The notes below the pieces were generated by a model. The model was not told where the DNA came from. It saw only the letters and a list, made by a program, of their open reading frames with translations, and searched no databases. 64,000 nt of DNA, taken from the NCBI RefSeq assembly GCF_023101685.1, contig NZ_CP082164.1, positions 4,340,001 to 4,404,000 of the forward strand. The letters run 5' to 3'. The position numbers and the translations under genes are program-made. Origin of the DNA: Bradyrhizobium sp. 186. GTDB taxonomy: Bacteria > Pseudomonadota > Alphaproteobacteria > Rhizobiales > Xanthobacteraceae. Numbering within the stretch: the first letter of the stretch is position 1; every line of letters begins with the position of its first letter. Positions 8,373 to 17,969 of this stretch are shown here, in pieces.

Positions 8373-8535
8373 TCCATGTCGTCGCGCCGGCTTAGCAGTG
8401 CGTGCTGGCTTGAGGATACACAGGTGCAAGTGTAACAGCGGTCGGCGATTACGCCGCGATGGCGCAGCAGTGCGGCTTCGATGGCTGCACGAAAAATCCG
8501 CGCTTGGATGTGAAGGCCGCAGCAGAAAATGGCCC

Positions 8536-8597
8536 GCCGCCTGGCCTGCATATGGCCGCCTGGCTTGCATATGGGAGTCAGAACTGGGAGTCAGAAC
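8536..8597. repeat. Two adjacent short tandem duplications
   Basis: A 19-bp unit (GCCGCCTGGCCTGCATATG) occurs at 8536-8554 and again at 8555-8573 with one change. Directly after it, a 13-bp unit TGGGAGTCAGAAC is repeated perfectly at 8572-8584 and 8585-8597. The region has no clear gene. Confidence 0.85.
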
Positions 8598-8843
8598 GCC
8601 AATTGCAATGTTGACAATTCGTCGCAGCGGCGGTCGGAGCTGCCAAGGCGCTCGCTCTCTCGCGCGAGCAGATGCCAACGCAATCGCGATCAGCGGCACC
8701 GCGAACAACGCGCTGCGCGTGACCTGATCGATAGCGGTTCCGTCTTCGTGAATGAGCCCGTCGCTTGGAACTTTGCATGGTTTATTCAATTGTCGAATAA
8801 GGTACCTCAATGGTCGAAGCCGACGAGCTTCGACTAATTCTTG

Positions 8844-9635
8844 ATGACGAAGGAGGTCAGACCGATCACTGGATCTACAGAGATGATCGATGCGGCCGCC
8901 GAGCCGACCGCGCCATCGGCCGGCGCCGGGATGTTTTACACTCAGGCCTTGCGCGAGCTCGCGAAGCTGGATCTGCCGTTTCTTTTGGCCGGCACGTATG
9001 CGCTCAGCGCCTATACCGGCGTGGTGCGCGCGACCAAAGATCTCGATATCGTGTGCAAGCCGACTGATTATCCCCGTGTTCTCAACCACTTCCGCAACCT
9101 CGGATACACCGTCGCAATCGAGGACGAACGCTGGCTCGGCAAGGTCTTCCAGGACGAGCACTTTTTCGATGTGATCTTCGCGTTCTGGCATGGCATGGCT
9201 CCCGTGACCGACCAATGGTTTGAATCCGCGCCGCGCATCGAGGTGTTGGGTACGAAGATGCGCGTCATCGCCCCGACGGAGTTGATCTGGTCCAAGGCGT
9301 TCGTCCAGCTGCGGCACCGTTACGACGGCCCGGATATCGCGCATCTCATTCTCAAGCAGCACGATCAGATCGACTGGCGGCGTCTGCTTGCCTACATGGA
9401 GCTGCATTGGGAGGTGCTTCTGGCACATCTACTCAACTTCCGCTGGGCCTATCCGAGCGAGCGCGATTGCGTGCCGCGCTGGCTGATGGACGAACTGGTC
9501 GCCCGCCTGAAGACCCAGTTCGAACTTCCTCCTCCGCGCGTGAAGATATGTCGGGGGCGCCTGTTTTCGCAGGTCGATTATGCCCCGGCCGTTGAGGAAT
9601 GGGGCTTTGCCGACGCAGACCAGGATAGTGAGTAG
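8844..9635 (+). CDS. Nucleotidyltransferase-fold protein (MNT/AbiEii-like)
   Basis: About 263 residues. After a variable start the core reads LPFLLAGTYALSAYTGVVRA, then TKDLDIVCKPTDYPRVLNHF, giving the G-T/S motif, the R-x-T-K-D-L-D-I strand with two catalytic aspartates, and a later acidic strand (FFDVIFAF) of the nucleotidyltransferase fold. Substrate unknown. The gene ends four bases before the metallophosphoesterase at 9640, so the two are co-transcribed. The start is uncertain: ATG 8844 or ATG 8883. Toxin-type transferases of similar fold exist, but nothing here proves that role. Confidence 0.72.
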   Translation: MTKEVRPITGSTEMIDAAAEPTAPSAGAGMFYTQALRELAKLDLPFLLAGTYALSAYTGVVRATKDLDIVCKPTDYPRVLNHFRNLGYTVAIEDERWLGKVFQDEHFFDVIFAFWHGMAPVTDQWFESAPRIEVLGTKMRVIAPTELIWSKAFVQLRHRYDGPDIAHLILKQHDQIDWRRLLAYMELHWEVLLAHLLNFRWAYPSERDCVPRWLMDELVARLKTQFELPPPRVKICRGRLFSQVDYAPAVEEWGFADADQDSE

Positions 9636-9639
9636 CGCG

Positions 9640-10362
9640 ATGTCCGAAAAACCCGACACGCTCACCTTCGCTGCCATTGGCGATCTCCACGTGAAGGAGG
9701 ACCGCACGTTGTCCTTCCGGGAGCTCTTCGCCGAGCTCTCGACCAAGGCCCAGGTGCTCGTCCTTTGCGGCGACCTCACTGACCTCGGCAAGCCGTCCGA
9801 AGCGGAACTTCTGGCGGAGGATTTGCGCGCCTGCTCCATTCCCGTTGTCGGCGTGCTCGGAAATCACGACTACGAATCCGGGCAGACTGAAGACGTAAGG
9901 CGCATTTTGAAGGGCGCCGGGATGCACCTGCTCAACGGGCAGTCGTACGAAATCGACGGTGTCGCCTTCGTCGGGGTGAAGGGATTCATCGGTGGGTTCG
10001 GCCGTCGCATGCTCGCTTCGTTCGGCGAGGCCGTCGTCAAGAGCTTGGTCGCCGAAGCCGTCAACGAAGCGACGCGCCTCGAAAATGCGATGCGCGCGGT
10101 AGCGAGCAAGCAGGCTGTCGTCGTTCTTCACTATGCGCCGATTCTCGATACGGTCGAGGGCGAGCCACTAGAGATACTCCCGTTCCTCGGCTCGTCACGT
10201 CTCGGCGAAACGATCGATCGATTTAAAGTGAGCGCGGTCGTGCATGGCCATGCTCATCAGGGCCGCTATGAAGGCCGCATGCCCGGAGGCGCGCGGGTCT
10301 ACAACGTGGCCCGATCAATCGAGAAGCCAACCGGTCGACCCTATGCCTTGATTGAGGTCTGA
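9640..10362 (+). CDS. Metallophosphoesterase
   Basis: A 240-residue calcineurin-like phosphoesterase with all metal-binding blocks: IGDLHVKED, LCGDLTDLG, VLGNHDYES, VLHYAP and VVHGHAHQG. It would hydrolyse a phosphomonoester or diester using two metal ions. The ATG at 9640 comes four bases after the stop of the nucleotidyltransferase gene, so the two probably act in one pathway: one adds a nucleotide, the other may remove a phosphate. No signal peptide; cytosolic. Confidence 0.85.
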   Translation: MSEKPDTLTFAAIGDLHVKEDRTLSFRELFAELSTKAQVLVLCGDLTDLGKPSEAELLAEDLRACSIPVVGVLGNHDYESGQTEDVRRILKGAGMHLLNGQSYEIDGVAFVGVKGFIGGFGRRMLASFGEAVVKSLVAEAVNEATRLENAMRAVASKQAVVVLHYAPILDTVEGEPLEILPFLGSSRLGETIDRFKVSAVVHGHAHQGRYEGRMPGGARVYNVARSIEKPTGRPYALIEV

Positions 10363-10494
10363 GCCGGGGTGTCTGGAGTCATTATTGGGCCCGGCACGAC
10401 CAGTCGCGATGATGCTTTGCGTTGCTTGTAGATGTGGTTATCAGTCAAGAGTCATCAAGATTTTCGCAGACCCTCAAAAAAGTGATCGCAGACA

Positions 10495-10683
10495 ACAGGC
10501 CGCGTACAACCGCATGAACACAATTGGAAGCTTCTCGCGGAAGCCGAATACTGGGAGCACCTGGCCCATCTTGAGCTGTCTTCCTACTTCCAGGAATGCA
10601 ACGCGATTGGGTCGAATGACCCAGCGCAGCTTCAAAGAGTCACAAGCGCGAATAACACGCTTGAGACGATTGCCGCCGCGTGA
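10495..10683 (+). pseudogene. Broken copy of the KLLAEAEYWEHLA small-protein family
   Basis: One frame gives RRQQAAYN; after a frame change near 10515-10530 the next reads HNWKLLAEAEYWEHLAHLEL, then SSYFQECNAIGSND, ending at TGA 10681-10683. The core matches the intact gene at 757-909. The usual N-terminus (about 15 residues) is not recognisable. Function unknown. Confidence 0.6.
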
Positions 10684-11230
10684 GGACTGAGGCTGTCGTA
10701 TGTTTCTCACAGGGCACCGCGAGGCTGATCTCGCCCACCTCGTAAAGGCGCATCGAAGATGCCGTCGGGGCGCTGCGTGAGCAGACGCGTGAGGTTCTTC
10801 TTGCGGAGGTGCAACGGCAAAATGCTGAAGCCGGCTGGGGCGAGCGACAGTCGCGCCGTGTTGTGGTTCAGCGAGCATTTTTTGAAGGCAATTCTGATAG
10901 ACGGAAAGACGCATTACCCATTGTCGAGATCATCTCGTACGATGGGAGCAAGTCATTTTGGGTCTGTAACTCAGGGGAGGGCAGCTCTTTGTCAGTGAGT
11001 CCCGCTGCGCCCGGCTGACCTATGAAATCGGCAGGCGCCTGTCGCGTCTCACCTTCTCGATTGCCGACAATGGGACGGAGTGGGACAGCTGAGACACCCT
11101 GGATGGAAGCCTTGGCCCCAGTTAGAAAGATGAAGTGAGCAGCTACGGTGGCAAGCTACAGATCGCAACCTCCGGACTTGAGAAACATCGGGCCCGGCTG
11201 GGACTCGTGTCGGTCTCCGGCAACCTCTAA
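10684..11230. other. Degenerate stretch, no confident gene
   Basis: An open plus frame from about 10751 to 11018 reads RIEDAVGALREQTREVLLAE and later VEIISYDGSKSFWVCNSGEG. It lacks a start codon right after an in-frame stop, and I recognise no family. It may be a relic. The rest shows nothing. Confidence 0.35.
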
Positions 11231-11971
11231 TCAGCGAGAGCCGGCACGATCCGTACAAGAAACGATATCGCGGGGAGATATTCGACCCGCCTCCTGCGGT
11301 GGAACGAACACCGCCAAGTATCCTCCATCGCCTGCGAGCTGATATGTAGCGATCTCGCCATAGCCAACGGCGGTGAGTTCGCAACGCAACAGCTCAATCG
11401 GCGTGCCATGCTTTGAGGTCGGACGCTCGAAGTCGACAATTCCAATCCGCGTGCCCGGCTTCATGGCGGGCGCGAGATTATAGAGGAAGGCATAGGGGTG
11501 GGCTATTTCGTGATACATGTGTCCCAGGATGACGGCATCCAGCGAGGAAGTGGGCAGGCGGGGGTCGTGTGGTTCGCCCTTCGCGAATGTGACGTTTATG
11601 AGCCCCAATCGTTCCGTTCGCCTGCGGAGCTCGATCAGGTAATCCCACATGACGTCCTGGGCGATGATCGAGCCGCTGGGGCCGACGAGATGTGAGAGAC
11701 GGACCGTGTAGTAGCCGCTGCCTGCACCAATATCGCTGACCGTCATGCCTGGTTTCAGCTCAAGGAGGCGTGCGACCTCACCGGCCTCATTCAGAGAATC
11801 GCGGTGCTCCTCGGCGGAGCGGCTCAGGGTGGCGATCGGCGCAACCGGACGCCGAGGTGAGGGGAATTCCTTCGCAGGGCTTCCTGGCGGGGCCAGATAG
11901 CCAATGTCAGCGGCGTATGCGCGAGTTGAGCCCAGCGCCACGACAAGCGTCACTGCGCGGACCAGCATCAT
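11231..11971 (-). CDS. Exported SAM-dependent methyltransferase
   Basis: About 246 residues. From ATG 11971 the start MMLVRAVTLVVALGSTRAYA is a signal peptide with a likely cut after AYA. The mature part has the class I methyltransferase fold: motif I in MTVSDIGAGSGYYTVRLSHL, an acidic residue in AQDVMWDY, and LDAVILGHMYHEI. The type is common in rhizobia and its substrate is unknown. A periplasmic methyltransferase is odd because SAM is cytosolic, so the signal may be a membrane anchor or the start may lie further in. No partner gene is near. Confidence 0.75.
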   Translation of the reverse strand: MMLVRAVTLVVALGSTRAYAADIGYLAPPGSPAKEFPSPRRPVAPIATLSRSAEEHRDSLNEAGEVARLLELKPGMTVSDIGAGSGYYTVRLSHLVGPSGSIIAQDVMWDYLIELRRRTERLGLINVTFAKGEPHDPRLPTSSLDAVILGHMYHEIAHPYAFLYNLAPAMKPGTRIGIVDFERPTSKHGTPIELLRCELTAVGYGEIATYQLAGDGGYLAVFVPPQEAGRISPRDIVSCTDRAGSR

Positions 11972-12034
11972 CGTGGTGCCGCCTAGAATCAGGCGCGGCC
12001 GTCCGCTTTGCGAAAGACGTGGGCCCAGGGTCAT

Positions 12035-12956
12035 CTATCAACCAAAAAACGGATGGTGATCAGTCCGCGATGTGCTGCGCGTAGTCCAAAGGATTTATCT
12101 AATGCGAGAAACTCATGATGTTCAACTCCATGAAATCAACTTTCGTAGACTGTCTGGGCGGTGACAGTCGCAGCCTTCAGGTGCTCTACCAGTTCCGAGC
12201 CAGCCAACGGCTTCCCAAATGTCAGCGCCCGCTTGCGATGCAAACTGCGAAAGCGGGTCAGGGCCCGGTTTGCCTATGAGACGTCACCCTATCGCGCCAA
12301 TGAAGCACAGTCTTGCGGCAGCTTTTGGCGGCAAAGCGGGCATTCGGCGTGACCCGTTGGTCGGAGAAGGGCCATCAAGCGACATAGGCGACATTTGGAT
12401 AATCATTGAAACCCGGGCAAGTCTTGCACACTTGCCTGGAAGCGCCTGGAGCTGATGTTCGGGTCGTGGTGCCTGCGCGAAGGCGCTATCGTGTGCGTGT
12501 TCCAGCCGATCGTGCTCGAGTGCAGCAATGCAGGTCGAGGTTTGAGGTTACATTGCGAGCAAGTCGAGGCGTTGCGGCCGGTGGATAATGCGTTCGGGCA
12601 ATTGGATCTGAGCAGTAGCAGGCATTGAACTTGGTCTCCAAGCACCGGGATCGGCCTTATAGGGCTGGCTGATCACCGCGTTGGATCAAGGGGAAGCCCG
12701 AGGTCGCCGGCCATGCACCGCGCCAAAGATGCGTTCTCATGATCGGTGCGGCCACGTATGGGATCGTTGGTTCCAGGAATTCCTGACCAAGATGGCATAT
12801 CATCCGCCGAACTTTCCAACCGAGCGCAAGACCGAGCTGCTGTTGGAGTTGGCCGAGCGCATCGCCAGCCCGACTCAAATTAGGAAAGGAGCCCTCGCAG
12901 AGGGTGTCCGCTGATTTCAGCTGACATTCGCAGCATGATGTTCGTTTTGTCGGGTA
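12035..12956. other. Long intergenic stretch, at most one weak ORF
   Basis: The only coherent stretch is a plus frame at about 12735-12914 reading RWFQEFLTKMAYHPPNFPTE then RKTELLLELAERIAS, which looks protein-like but has no family I know and no good ribosome site. The rest has no supported gene apart from the repeat at 12321. Confidence 0.35.
12321..12346 (+). repeat. Dispersed intergenic repeat (GGCRCAAAGCGG type)
   Basis: The bases gcttttggcggcaaagcggg then cattcgg share the core ggc-g-caaagcgg with intergenic sites at 20667, 22901 and 24968. It is a short repeat seen often between genes in this group. Confidence 0.45.
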
Positions 12957-13175
12957 CTAGGTCCGCTTGCGCACGCCAGTGGAAGCGGTCTCGTGTGCAG
13001 GCACCGGGGTGCAGGTCGTGAGTACGAGCGCAAACCGGCTGCACTGCCAGCCAGCGCCGAGCGCGGCGCTGGTGGGTGACGTCAAGTTGACCGACAGTAA
13101 TGCCGCAACGCAGGCAAACATCACGTACGCCGCGATCAGCACCGCTCTCTTGTGGGTCCTTGGGTGGGAAATCAT
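12957..13175 (-). CDS. Small exported or membrane protein, hypothetical
   Basis: 72 residues from ATG 13175. The start is basic (MISHPRTHKRA), then hydrophobic (VLIAAYVMFACVAALLSVNL), followed by GWQCSRFALVLTTCTPVP with two cysteines and a basic end. It is probably anchored in the inner membrane with a short periplasmic tail that could form a disulfide. It lies 34 bases downstream of opgC on the same strand and may share its transcript. Function unknown. Confidence 0.5.
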   Translation of the reverse strand: MISHPRTHKRAVLIAAYVMFACVAALLSVNLTSPTSAALGAGWQCSRFALVLTTCTPVPAHETASTGVRKRT

Positions 13176-13209
13176 GGCCTTGGCTCCTGTACAAAGGCCC
13201 CCTTGTGAT

Positions 13210-14595
13210 CTAATTCACATCCTGCCCCACATTTTTCGCTGGTAGCCCGAAGGCGTGCGCGATTGCTGGCACTGGATCAGCGCCGGAGCCGGACTCGCGC
13301 ACTGGAGCAAACAGCATCTTTATTCGATCACCTCGTCGGCACGAGGCGAGCAGCGTGGGCGGAATGTCAACGCCGAGCGCTTTGGCTGTCTTGAGATTGA
13401 TGGCCAGCTCAAACTTGGTTGGCTGCTCGACGGGCAAGTCGGCGGACTTCGCGTGCGGCTGCTGCCTGGGTTTGGTGTTAATCAAGTTCAGCAGCGTCGC
13501 CGCCGCGACCATCACCAGGACGCCACCAACACTGAGCGCGATCTGCATCATCAGCCCGTCCGAGATGTCGAGTAGCGCCAGGTGGCTGGCCAGCGTCAGC
13601 AGAACGCCGAGGCAGTAGATTGGCAGCGAATTCTGGCCACAGAGAATGGCGCCACGCATCACCGCCGTCGTCAGCCCTCGCCAATCGCGAGGCACGAACC
13701 ATACGACCAAAACCGCAAGGGCCAAAAAATGCAGCAGTCGCAGTGGAGCGAGATTCGATTTGTCCATCGGGTAAAGCAGCGTCAGCAGCGGCTGCGGGAC
13801 CAGCGCTTCCAGCGGTTTGATGCTCCAGCTCAATGCGATGATGAGGCTGAACACCAGATAGAGAACGGCAGGCACAAGCGCGGTGCGTGAGGTCACCCAC
13901 GGTCGGAATCTCTTGCCCTCGATGATCCACCACGCGCCAAGCACAAGCGGCAGTTGCCAGGCTAGCGGATTGAAGAACCAGTGGCTGTTCGGCCACGCCG
14001 GGATGGTCCAGCCGAAGACGTGCACCAGTGTGTAAAGCAACAGCGACGCGCCGAGCGTTGCGTTCGGCGCTCGCAGCAGCAGCCACAGCAGCGGCGCGAA
14101 CAAAAGGTGATAAAGCACGAAGAGCGGCAAGATGTCGGTATTGACCGGGCGGTATTGCAGGATCGCCGCGTGCGCGAGCGTCACGCCCGGCTGATCCAAC
14201 AGGATACGCGTATTGCTCCTGTCGGCAAGAGGGCCGCCGCCTGCGAGGTGAACCACGACGGCGCAGGCGAGCGTGAGCAGCAGAAATGCGACGTAAATAT
14301 CCCAGCTTCGCCACAGCGTCCGGCCGATCACGCCGGTCCAGCCCCCGCTCTGCCGTGCCTTGACGTAGGACAGCGCGCAGGTCAAACCCGAAAGAAACAT
14401 GAATACTTCCGCGGCATCGCTGAAGCCGTAGTTGCGCAGCGTCAGCCAGCTCCCGACGTTGTTGGGGACATGGTTGAGAAAGATGCACCAGAGCGCGATG
14501 CCGCGGCAGGCATCAATGCGCAGATCGCGGCCGTAGCCTTTCAGCTCCGGCAGCGCGCCTGCCAATGGCTTCGGGGGGGCAGTTCGATCAAGCAT
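13210..14595 (-). CDS. opgC: OpgC family membrane acyltransferase with a foreign C-terminal tail
   Basis: From ATG 14595 (gacggggaac upstream) the protein begins [20 protein letters not shown] and then [20 protein letters not shown], the typical OpgC start. About ten hydrophobic helices follow to near residue 375. OpgC proteins transfer succinyl groups to osmoregulated periplasmic glucans. The last 80 residues are odd: [26 protein letters not shown] (13345-13422) is the end of ABC-type tryptophan/tyrosine-like binding proteins, followed by out-of-frame sequence. The gene seems to have lost its own stop and reads through a relic. The catalytic part looks whole. Confidence 0.82.
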   Translation of the reverse strand: MLDRTAPPKPLAGALPELKGYGRDLRIDACRGIALWCIFLNHVPNNVGSWLTLRNYGFSDAAEVFMFLSGLTCALSYVKARQSGGWTGVIGRTLWRSWDIYVAFLLLTLACAVVVHLAGGGPLADRSNTRILLDQPGVTLAHAAILQYRPVNTDILPLFVLYHLLFAPLLWLLLRAPNATLGASLLLYTLVHVFGWTIPAWPNSHWFFNPLAWQLPLVLGAWWIIEGKRFRPWVTSRTALVPAVLYLVFSLIIALSWSIKPLEALVPQPLLTLLYPMDKSNLAPLRLLHFLALAVLVVWFVPRDWRGLTTAVMRGAILCGQNSLPIYCLGVLLTLASHLALLDISDGLMMQIALSVGGVLVMVAAATLLNLINTKPRQQPHAKSADLPVEQPTKFELAINLKTAKALGVDIPPTLLASCRRGDRIKMLFAPVRESGSGADPVPAIAHAFGLPAKNVGQDVN

Positions 14596-14622
14596 CTGGT
14601 TCCCCGTCCGGCGTCCAAGCAC

Positions 14623-15079
14623 GTTTCAAGAGGGACCGAATCTGACGAAAAACATCAGCCGCGCCGAACCCGGCCGCGAATTATGGCGACGCCTGATAGA
14701 ACCTCCTGGCGCGGGAGGCTGTTGGTTGGACGATTATCGTTCAACGGTACAGCGCGTAAATCAGCCGGAGGTCCTCACCGAGGGGTTCTTAGGTCCTATG
14801 ATCAAGGTACCTACAGATATCCGCACTCTGAATCCCGCGACTCTCGTGGTCCGCACTCGCTTTTTCGGCGTCCTGTGAGCTTATTTCAATTACAGCACAC
14901 AACGGCATTCGACTTCTATCTTGAGTGCCTAACCGTGAACCGCTGGTTCGGCCAGGGATGAAGAATGGACGATTTCGGGGTCAATCTTCCCGCCAGCCCC
15001 TTCCTCGCCAAAGACCCAAAGGTGGGTGTATGATTTCTTCAATTGGATCTCCGTGCCATGGGATGACGGAGAGCTTTTC
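14623..15079. other. Intergenic between divergent opgC and response regulator
   Basis: No gene is supported. A short hairpin (CCTCC-tggcgc-GGGAGG) lies near 14701-14718. This region must hold the promoters of opgC (left) and the regulator (right), but no clear -35/-10 pair can be named. Confidence 0.45.
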
Positions 15080-15742
15080 ATGAAAGTTCTTATTGTTGAC
15101 GATCATGCACTGATACGCGAGGCGTTGTACGCCGTTCTGAGACAACTGAAGCGAGAAGCCGTCATATTTGAAGCTTCGAGCAGCCGTCAGGCAATGGACA
15201 TAGTCGAGGAACATCCCGACATCAGCCTTATCTTGCTTGATATCAATTTGCCTGACAGAGATGGCTTCTCTGTCCTCCGCGAACTGCGAGACCGCTATCC
15301 GACCATTGCCATCATCATTCTCTCGTCCTCGAATGATCAAGACACGGTCAAGCGCGCTTTCAAACTTGGCGCTCTGGGTTTCATCCCGAAAACGACCGAA
15401 CGAGAGGTCATGCTCAACGCCATTGAGCTAGTGTTCTCTGGCGGCATTTACATTCCCTCGGAAATCCTCGAGGAAACACCGTCTCCGCGGCTTACAAATA
15501 AACCAACGACGCCCGACTTTCCTAAGGGCCTCGGATTGACCGATCGGCAGATCGAAGTGCTTGCGCTTCTGATGAAGGGAAAAAGCAACAAGATCATTGC
15601 CAAGACCCTCAACATGGCAGTGCCGACAGTGAAAAACCACATCACGGTCGTTCTCAAGGCGCTCAGCGTAACAAGCCGCACCGAGGCAGTCATAAAAGTA
15701 GGAAAAATGGGCTGGGAATCGTCTCCGAAATCTGAGTCATAA
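15080..15742 (+). CDS. LuxR/NarL-family response regulator
   Basis: 220 residues. The receiver domain (1-120) starts MKVLIVDDHALIREALYAVL, with phosphate acceptor Asp54 in LILLDINLPDRDG and a conserved lysine in GFIPKT. The LuxR-type helix-turn-helix (about 150-205) reads GLTDRQIEVLALLMKGKSNK, then IIAKTLNMAVPTVKNHITVV. The ATG at 15080 follows cggagag. It converges with the hybrid kinase gene and their ends overlap by six bases. They are likely sensor and regulator, though tail-to-tail order is unusual for such a pair. Confidence 0.9.
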   Translation: MKVLIVDDHALIREALYAVLRQLKREAVIFEASSSRQAMDIVEEHPDISLILLDINLPDRDGFSVLRELRDRYPTIAIIILSSSNDQDTVKRAFKLGALGFIPKTTEREVMLNAIELVFSGGIYIPSEILEETPSPRLTNKPTTPDFPKGLGLTDRQIEVLALLMKGKSNKIIAKTLNMAVPTVKNHITVVLKALSVTSRTEAVIKVGKMGWESSPKSES

Positions 15743-17857
15743 AGCCGACCGGGTATCTCTTCTATCATCATGATCCATAAAGAGCTCGTGCATGACAGCG
15801 CGGAGCCGCATTGGGTCGACAGGCTTGTGCAGCAAAATGTATCCTCTATCCTTGGCCTCACGTAATGGTTCGGGTGCCGTATCGCCGCTGATGAGAATTG
15901 CTGGAATTGATGAACCAAACGCCGCATTGATTTGTTCAATAGCTCGGATCCCGGTCTTTCCGCTCGCAAGATGATAATCCGAGATTATAAGATCGGGGCG
16001 TTGTTGGCGCTCCGCAAGTCGGATAAGTGCCGCTTCGTCGGATGCGGCGGTCAGGACGAAGTATCCCCATCTGCCAAGCAATCCGCCCGTTCCCTCCTGC
16101 ACGATTGGAGCATCGGTAATAACAAGAACGACCTTGCCTTCGACAGCAAAGGCCGCGGGGTGAGGTGAGTCGACGGGCTCGGTGGACGTGTCGCATTCAT
16201 CGGCCATCGGAACCAGGATGGCGAATCGCGAACCTCGGCCCACAGTCGAAGCTAAGTCGATTGGATGGTTGAGAAGCAGGCGAAGCCTGTCGACGATAGC
16301 CAAGCCGAGCCCCATGCTGCCGTACCGGTTCCGGTCTCGGGCAGCAAGTTGAAAAAACTCGCCAAAGATATTCTGCTTCTGATCCTCAGGAATGCCGGGA
16401 CCACTATCCCATACTTCGATGCGCAACATTTGACCGCGCCGACGACAGCCGACAATGATCCCGCCCCGCAATGTATAGCGCACAGCATTGGATACCAAAT
16501 TGAGCAGTATGCGTTCGAGCAGCATGGCGTCGCTCCGCACCCAGGCGTCACTTCGCCTGACGCGTAGACGCAAGCCCGTTTCTTGCGTTGCCTGATCAAA
16601 CGTCGTCTCAATTTTTTGCAACAGGCGCGCGATCGGGAATTCAGTAATTGTGGGTATGAGTATCCCAGCATCGAGCCTGGACATATCCAGGAGCGAATTG
16701 AGCATTTCATCCATTTCTTTGCGCGTTGCATCGACCAACTCGATCGTCCTTGTCCGTTCCCCCGATCTGAGCGGCATGCGCAGTTGGGCAACGAACAAGC
16801 CCAGTGCATGTAGTGGCTGCCGCAAATCGTGGCTGGCCATGGCAAGAAAGCGCGATTTTGCTGCATTGGCGAGCTCAAGCTCTTGCGTACGCTCTGCTAC
16901 CTTCCGTTCGAGTTCGATCTGCGCGCGGCGCAGACTTTCCTCCCCCTTCTTGCGGACCTCGACGTCGGCGCTCAGTAACAAGCTCGGAACCGTAATACTG
17001 ATCAGGAACATCAACACCAGCAGGAATGAAACGTTGAGATCCGCGGTCGTGAAGGGGCCGCCGCCCGTGAGCGTCCCCCAAATGGTGATGCCGGCAAGCA
17101 CCAGCGCAACCGTTGCGGTATCACGCGGACCGCGGCGCAGCGCCGCCCACAACATTGGCAGGATCGCGAGAAAACCCAGTGGATCTCGGCTCGGCGTTTG
17201 CTCGATCAGGGGACTGTAAGCAATGAGTCCAACAACCGCCGCTGTTGCGAGGACGCCGACCGTCTCCAAAAATTCATTGCGGTTGAAAGCATGGTCGTGG
17301 CTTGATGCCCAAAGCACGATAACAGGGGTAATGACCAGCGCGCCGGTCACGTCTCCCAGCCACCATGTGACCCAGGCGTTCACGAAATTGGTCCGATCGA
17401 TGTACCCGGCGGCCGCCAGGCTGGTCAGACCAATGCTCGCGCTGATCGGCGTCGCGATCACGATGCAGATCAGAGCAAACTTCGCGACAGAATTTGGTCT
17501 CGAAAACGTATTGCACCCGCTCGACCATCGATTGACCAGATAAGCGCCAACAACGGCTTCAAGAGTATTGCCGGTCGCAATCGCAATTGCGGTGGCAACC
17601 GAGCCGGCGGTCGTCGCATTGGCGATCATTGCTGCAATGAAAATTGCGGGCCAAGTCCGATATCCCCACAACAGCACCGCCGCCAGCGCGACGCCCGTCG
17701 GTGGCCAAATTGGCGTTGCACTGGGATGAATAGAGGCGAGAGTAAGGCCGCCTTTCGCCAGGACGAAATAGATCACTCCAATTGCGACCAGACCGCCGGC
17801 ATAGCTAATGCCTCGGCGGAAAGTTATCTCCGGCGTTAGTGATCGTAGATCGGACAT
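15737..17857 (-). CDS. MASE1-domain hybrid histidine kinase
   Basis: 706 residues. An N-terminal MASE1 sensor with 8 or more membrane helices (residues 15-305, including SATPIWPPTGVALAAVLLWG) leads to a coiled coil (KKGEESLRRAQIELERKVAE), the H-box SHDLRQPLHALGLF, an N-box LVSNAVRY, a G-box DSGPGIPEDQ and GLGLAIV, then a C-terminal receiver with acceptor Asp in LIISDYHL and lysine in LLHKP. It would autophosphorylate in response to an unknown membrane signal. The receiver lets it control its own flux. It converges with the regulator at 15080. Confidence 0.9.
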   Translation of the reverse strand: MSDLRSLTPEITFRRGISYAGGLVAIGVIYFVLAKGGLTLASIHPSATPIWPPTGVALAAVLLWGYRTWPAIFIAAMIANATTAGSVATAIAIATGNTLEAVVGAYLVNRWSSGCNTFSRPNSVAKFALICIVIATPISASIGLTSLAAAGYIDRTNFVNAWVTWWLGDVTGALVITPVIVLWASSHDHAFNRNEFLETVGVLATAAVVGLIAYSPLIEQTPSRDPLGFLAILPMLWAALRRGPRDTATVALVLAGITIWGTLTGGGPFTTADLNVSFLLVLMFLISITVPSLLLSADVEVRKKGEESLRRAQIELERKVAERTQELELANAAKSRFLAMASHDLRQPLHALGLFVAQLRMPLRSGERTRTIELVDATRKEMDEMLNSLLDMSRLDAGILIPTITEFPIARLLQKIETTFDQATQETGLRLRVRRSDAWVRSDAMLLERILLNLVSNAVRYTLRGGIIVGCRRRGQMLRIEVWDSGPGIPEDQKQNIFGEFFQLAARDRNRYGSMGLGLAIVDRLRLLLNHPIDLASTVGRGSRFAILVPMADECDTSTEPVDSPHPAAFAVEGKVVLVITDAPIVQEGTGGLLGRWGYFVLTAASDEAALIRLAERQQRPDLIISDYHLASGKTGIRAIEQINAAFGSSIPAILISGDTAPEPLREAKDRGYILLHKPVDPMRLRAVMHELFMDHDDRRDTRSAL

Positions 17858-17969
17858 CGTCGACGCCTAGACTAGGCAGTTGCATCGTCCAGCATGACTG
17901 ACTTTTTGATCTCCTTGAAAAGATCAATGATCGCTACTTTCCCGTTTATCAAGCGGTTGATCGACACCA

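Noticed and set aside
10751..11018. Possible small gene with VEIISYDGSKSFWVCNSGEG
   Set aside because: No start codon after an in-frame stop and no family recognised.
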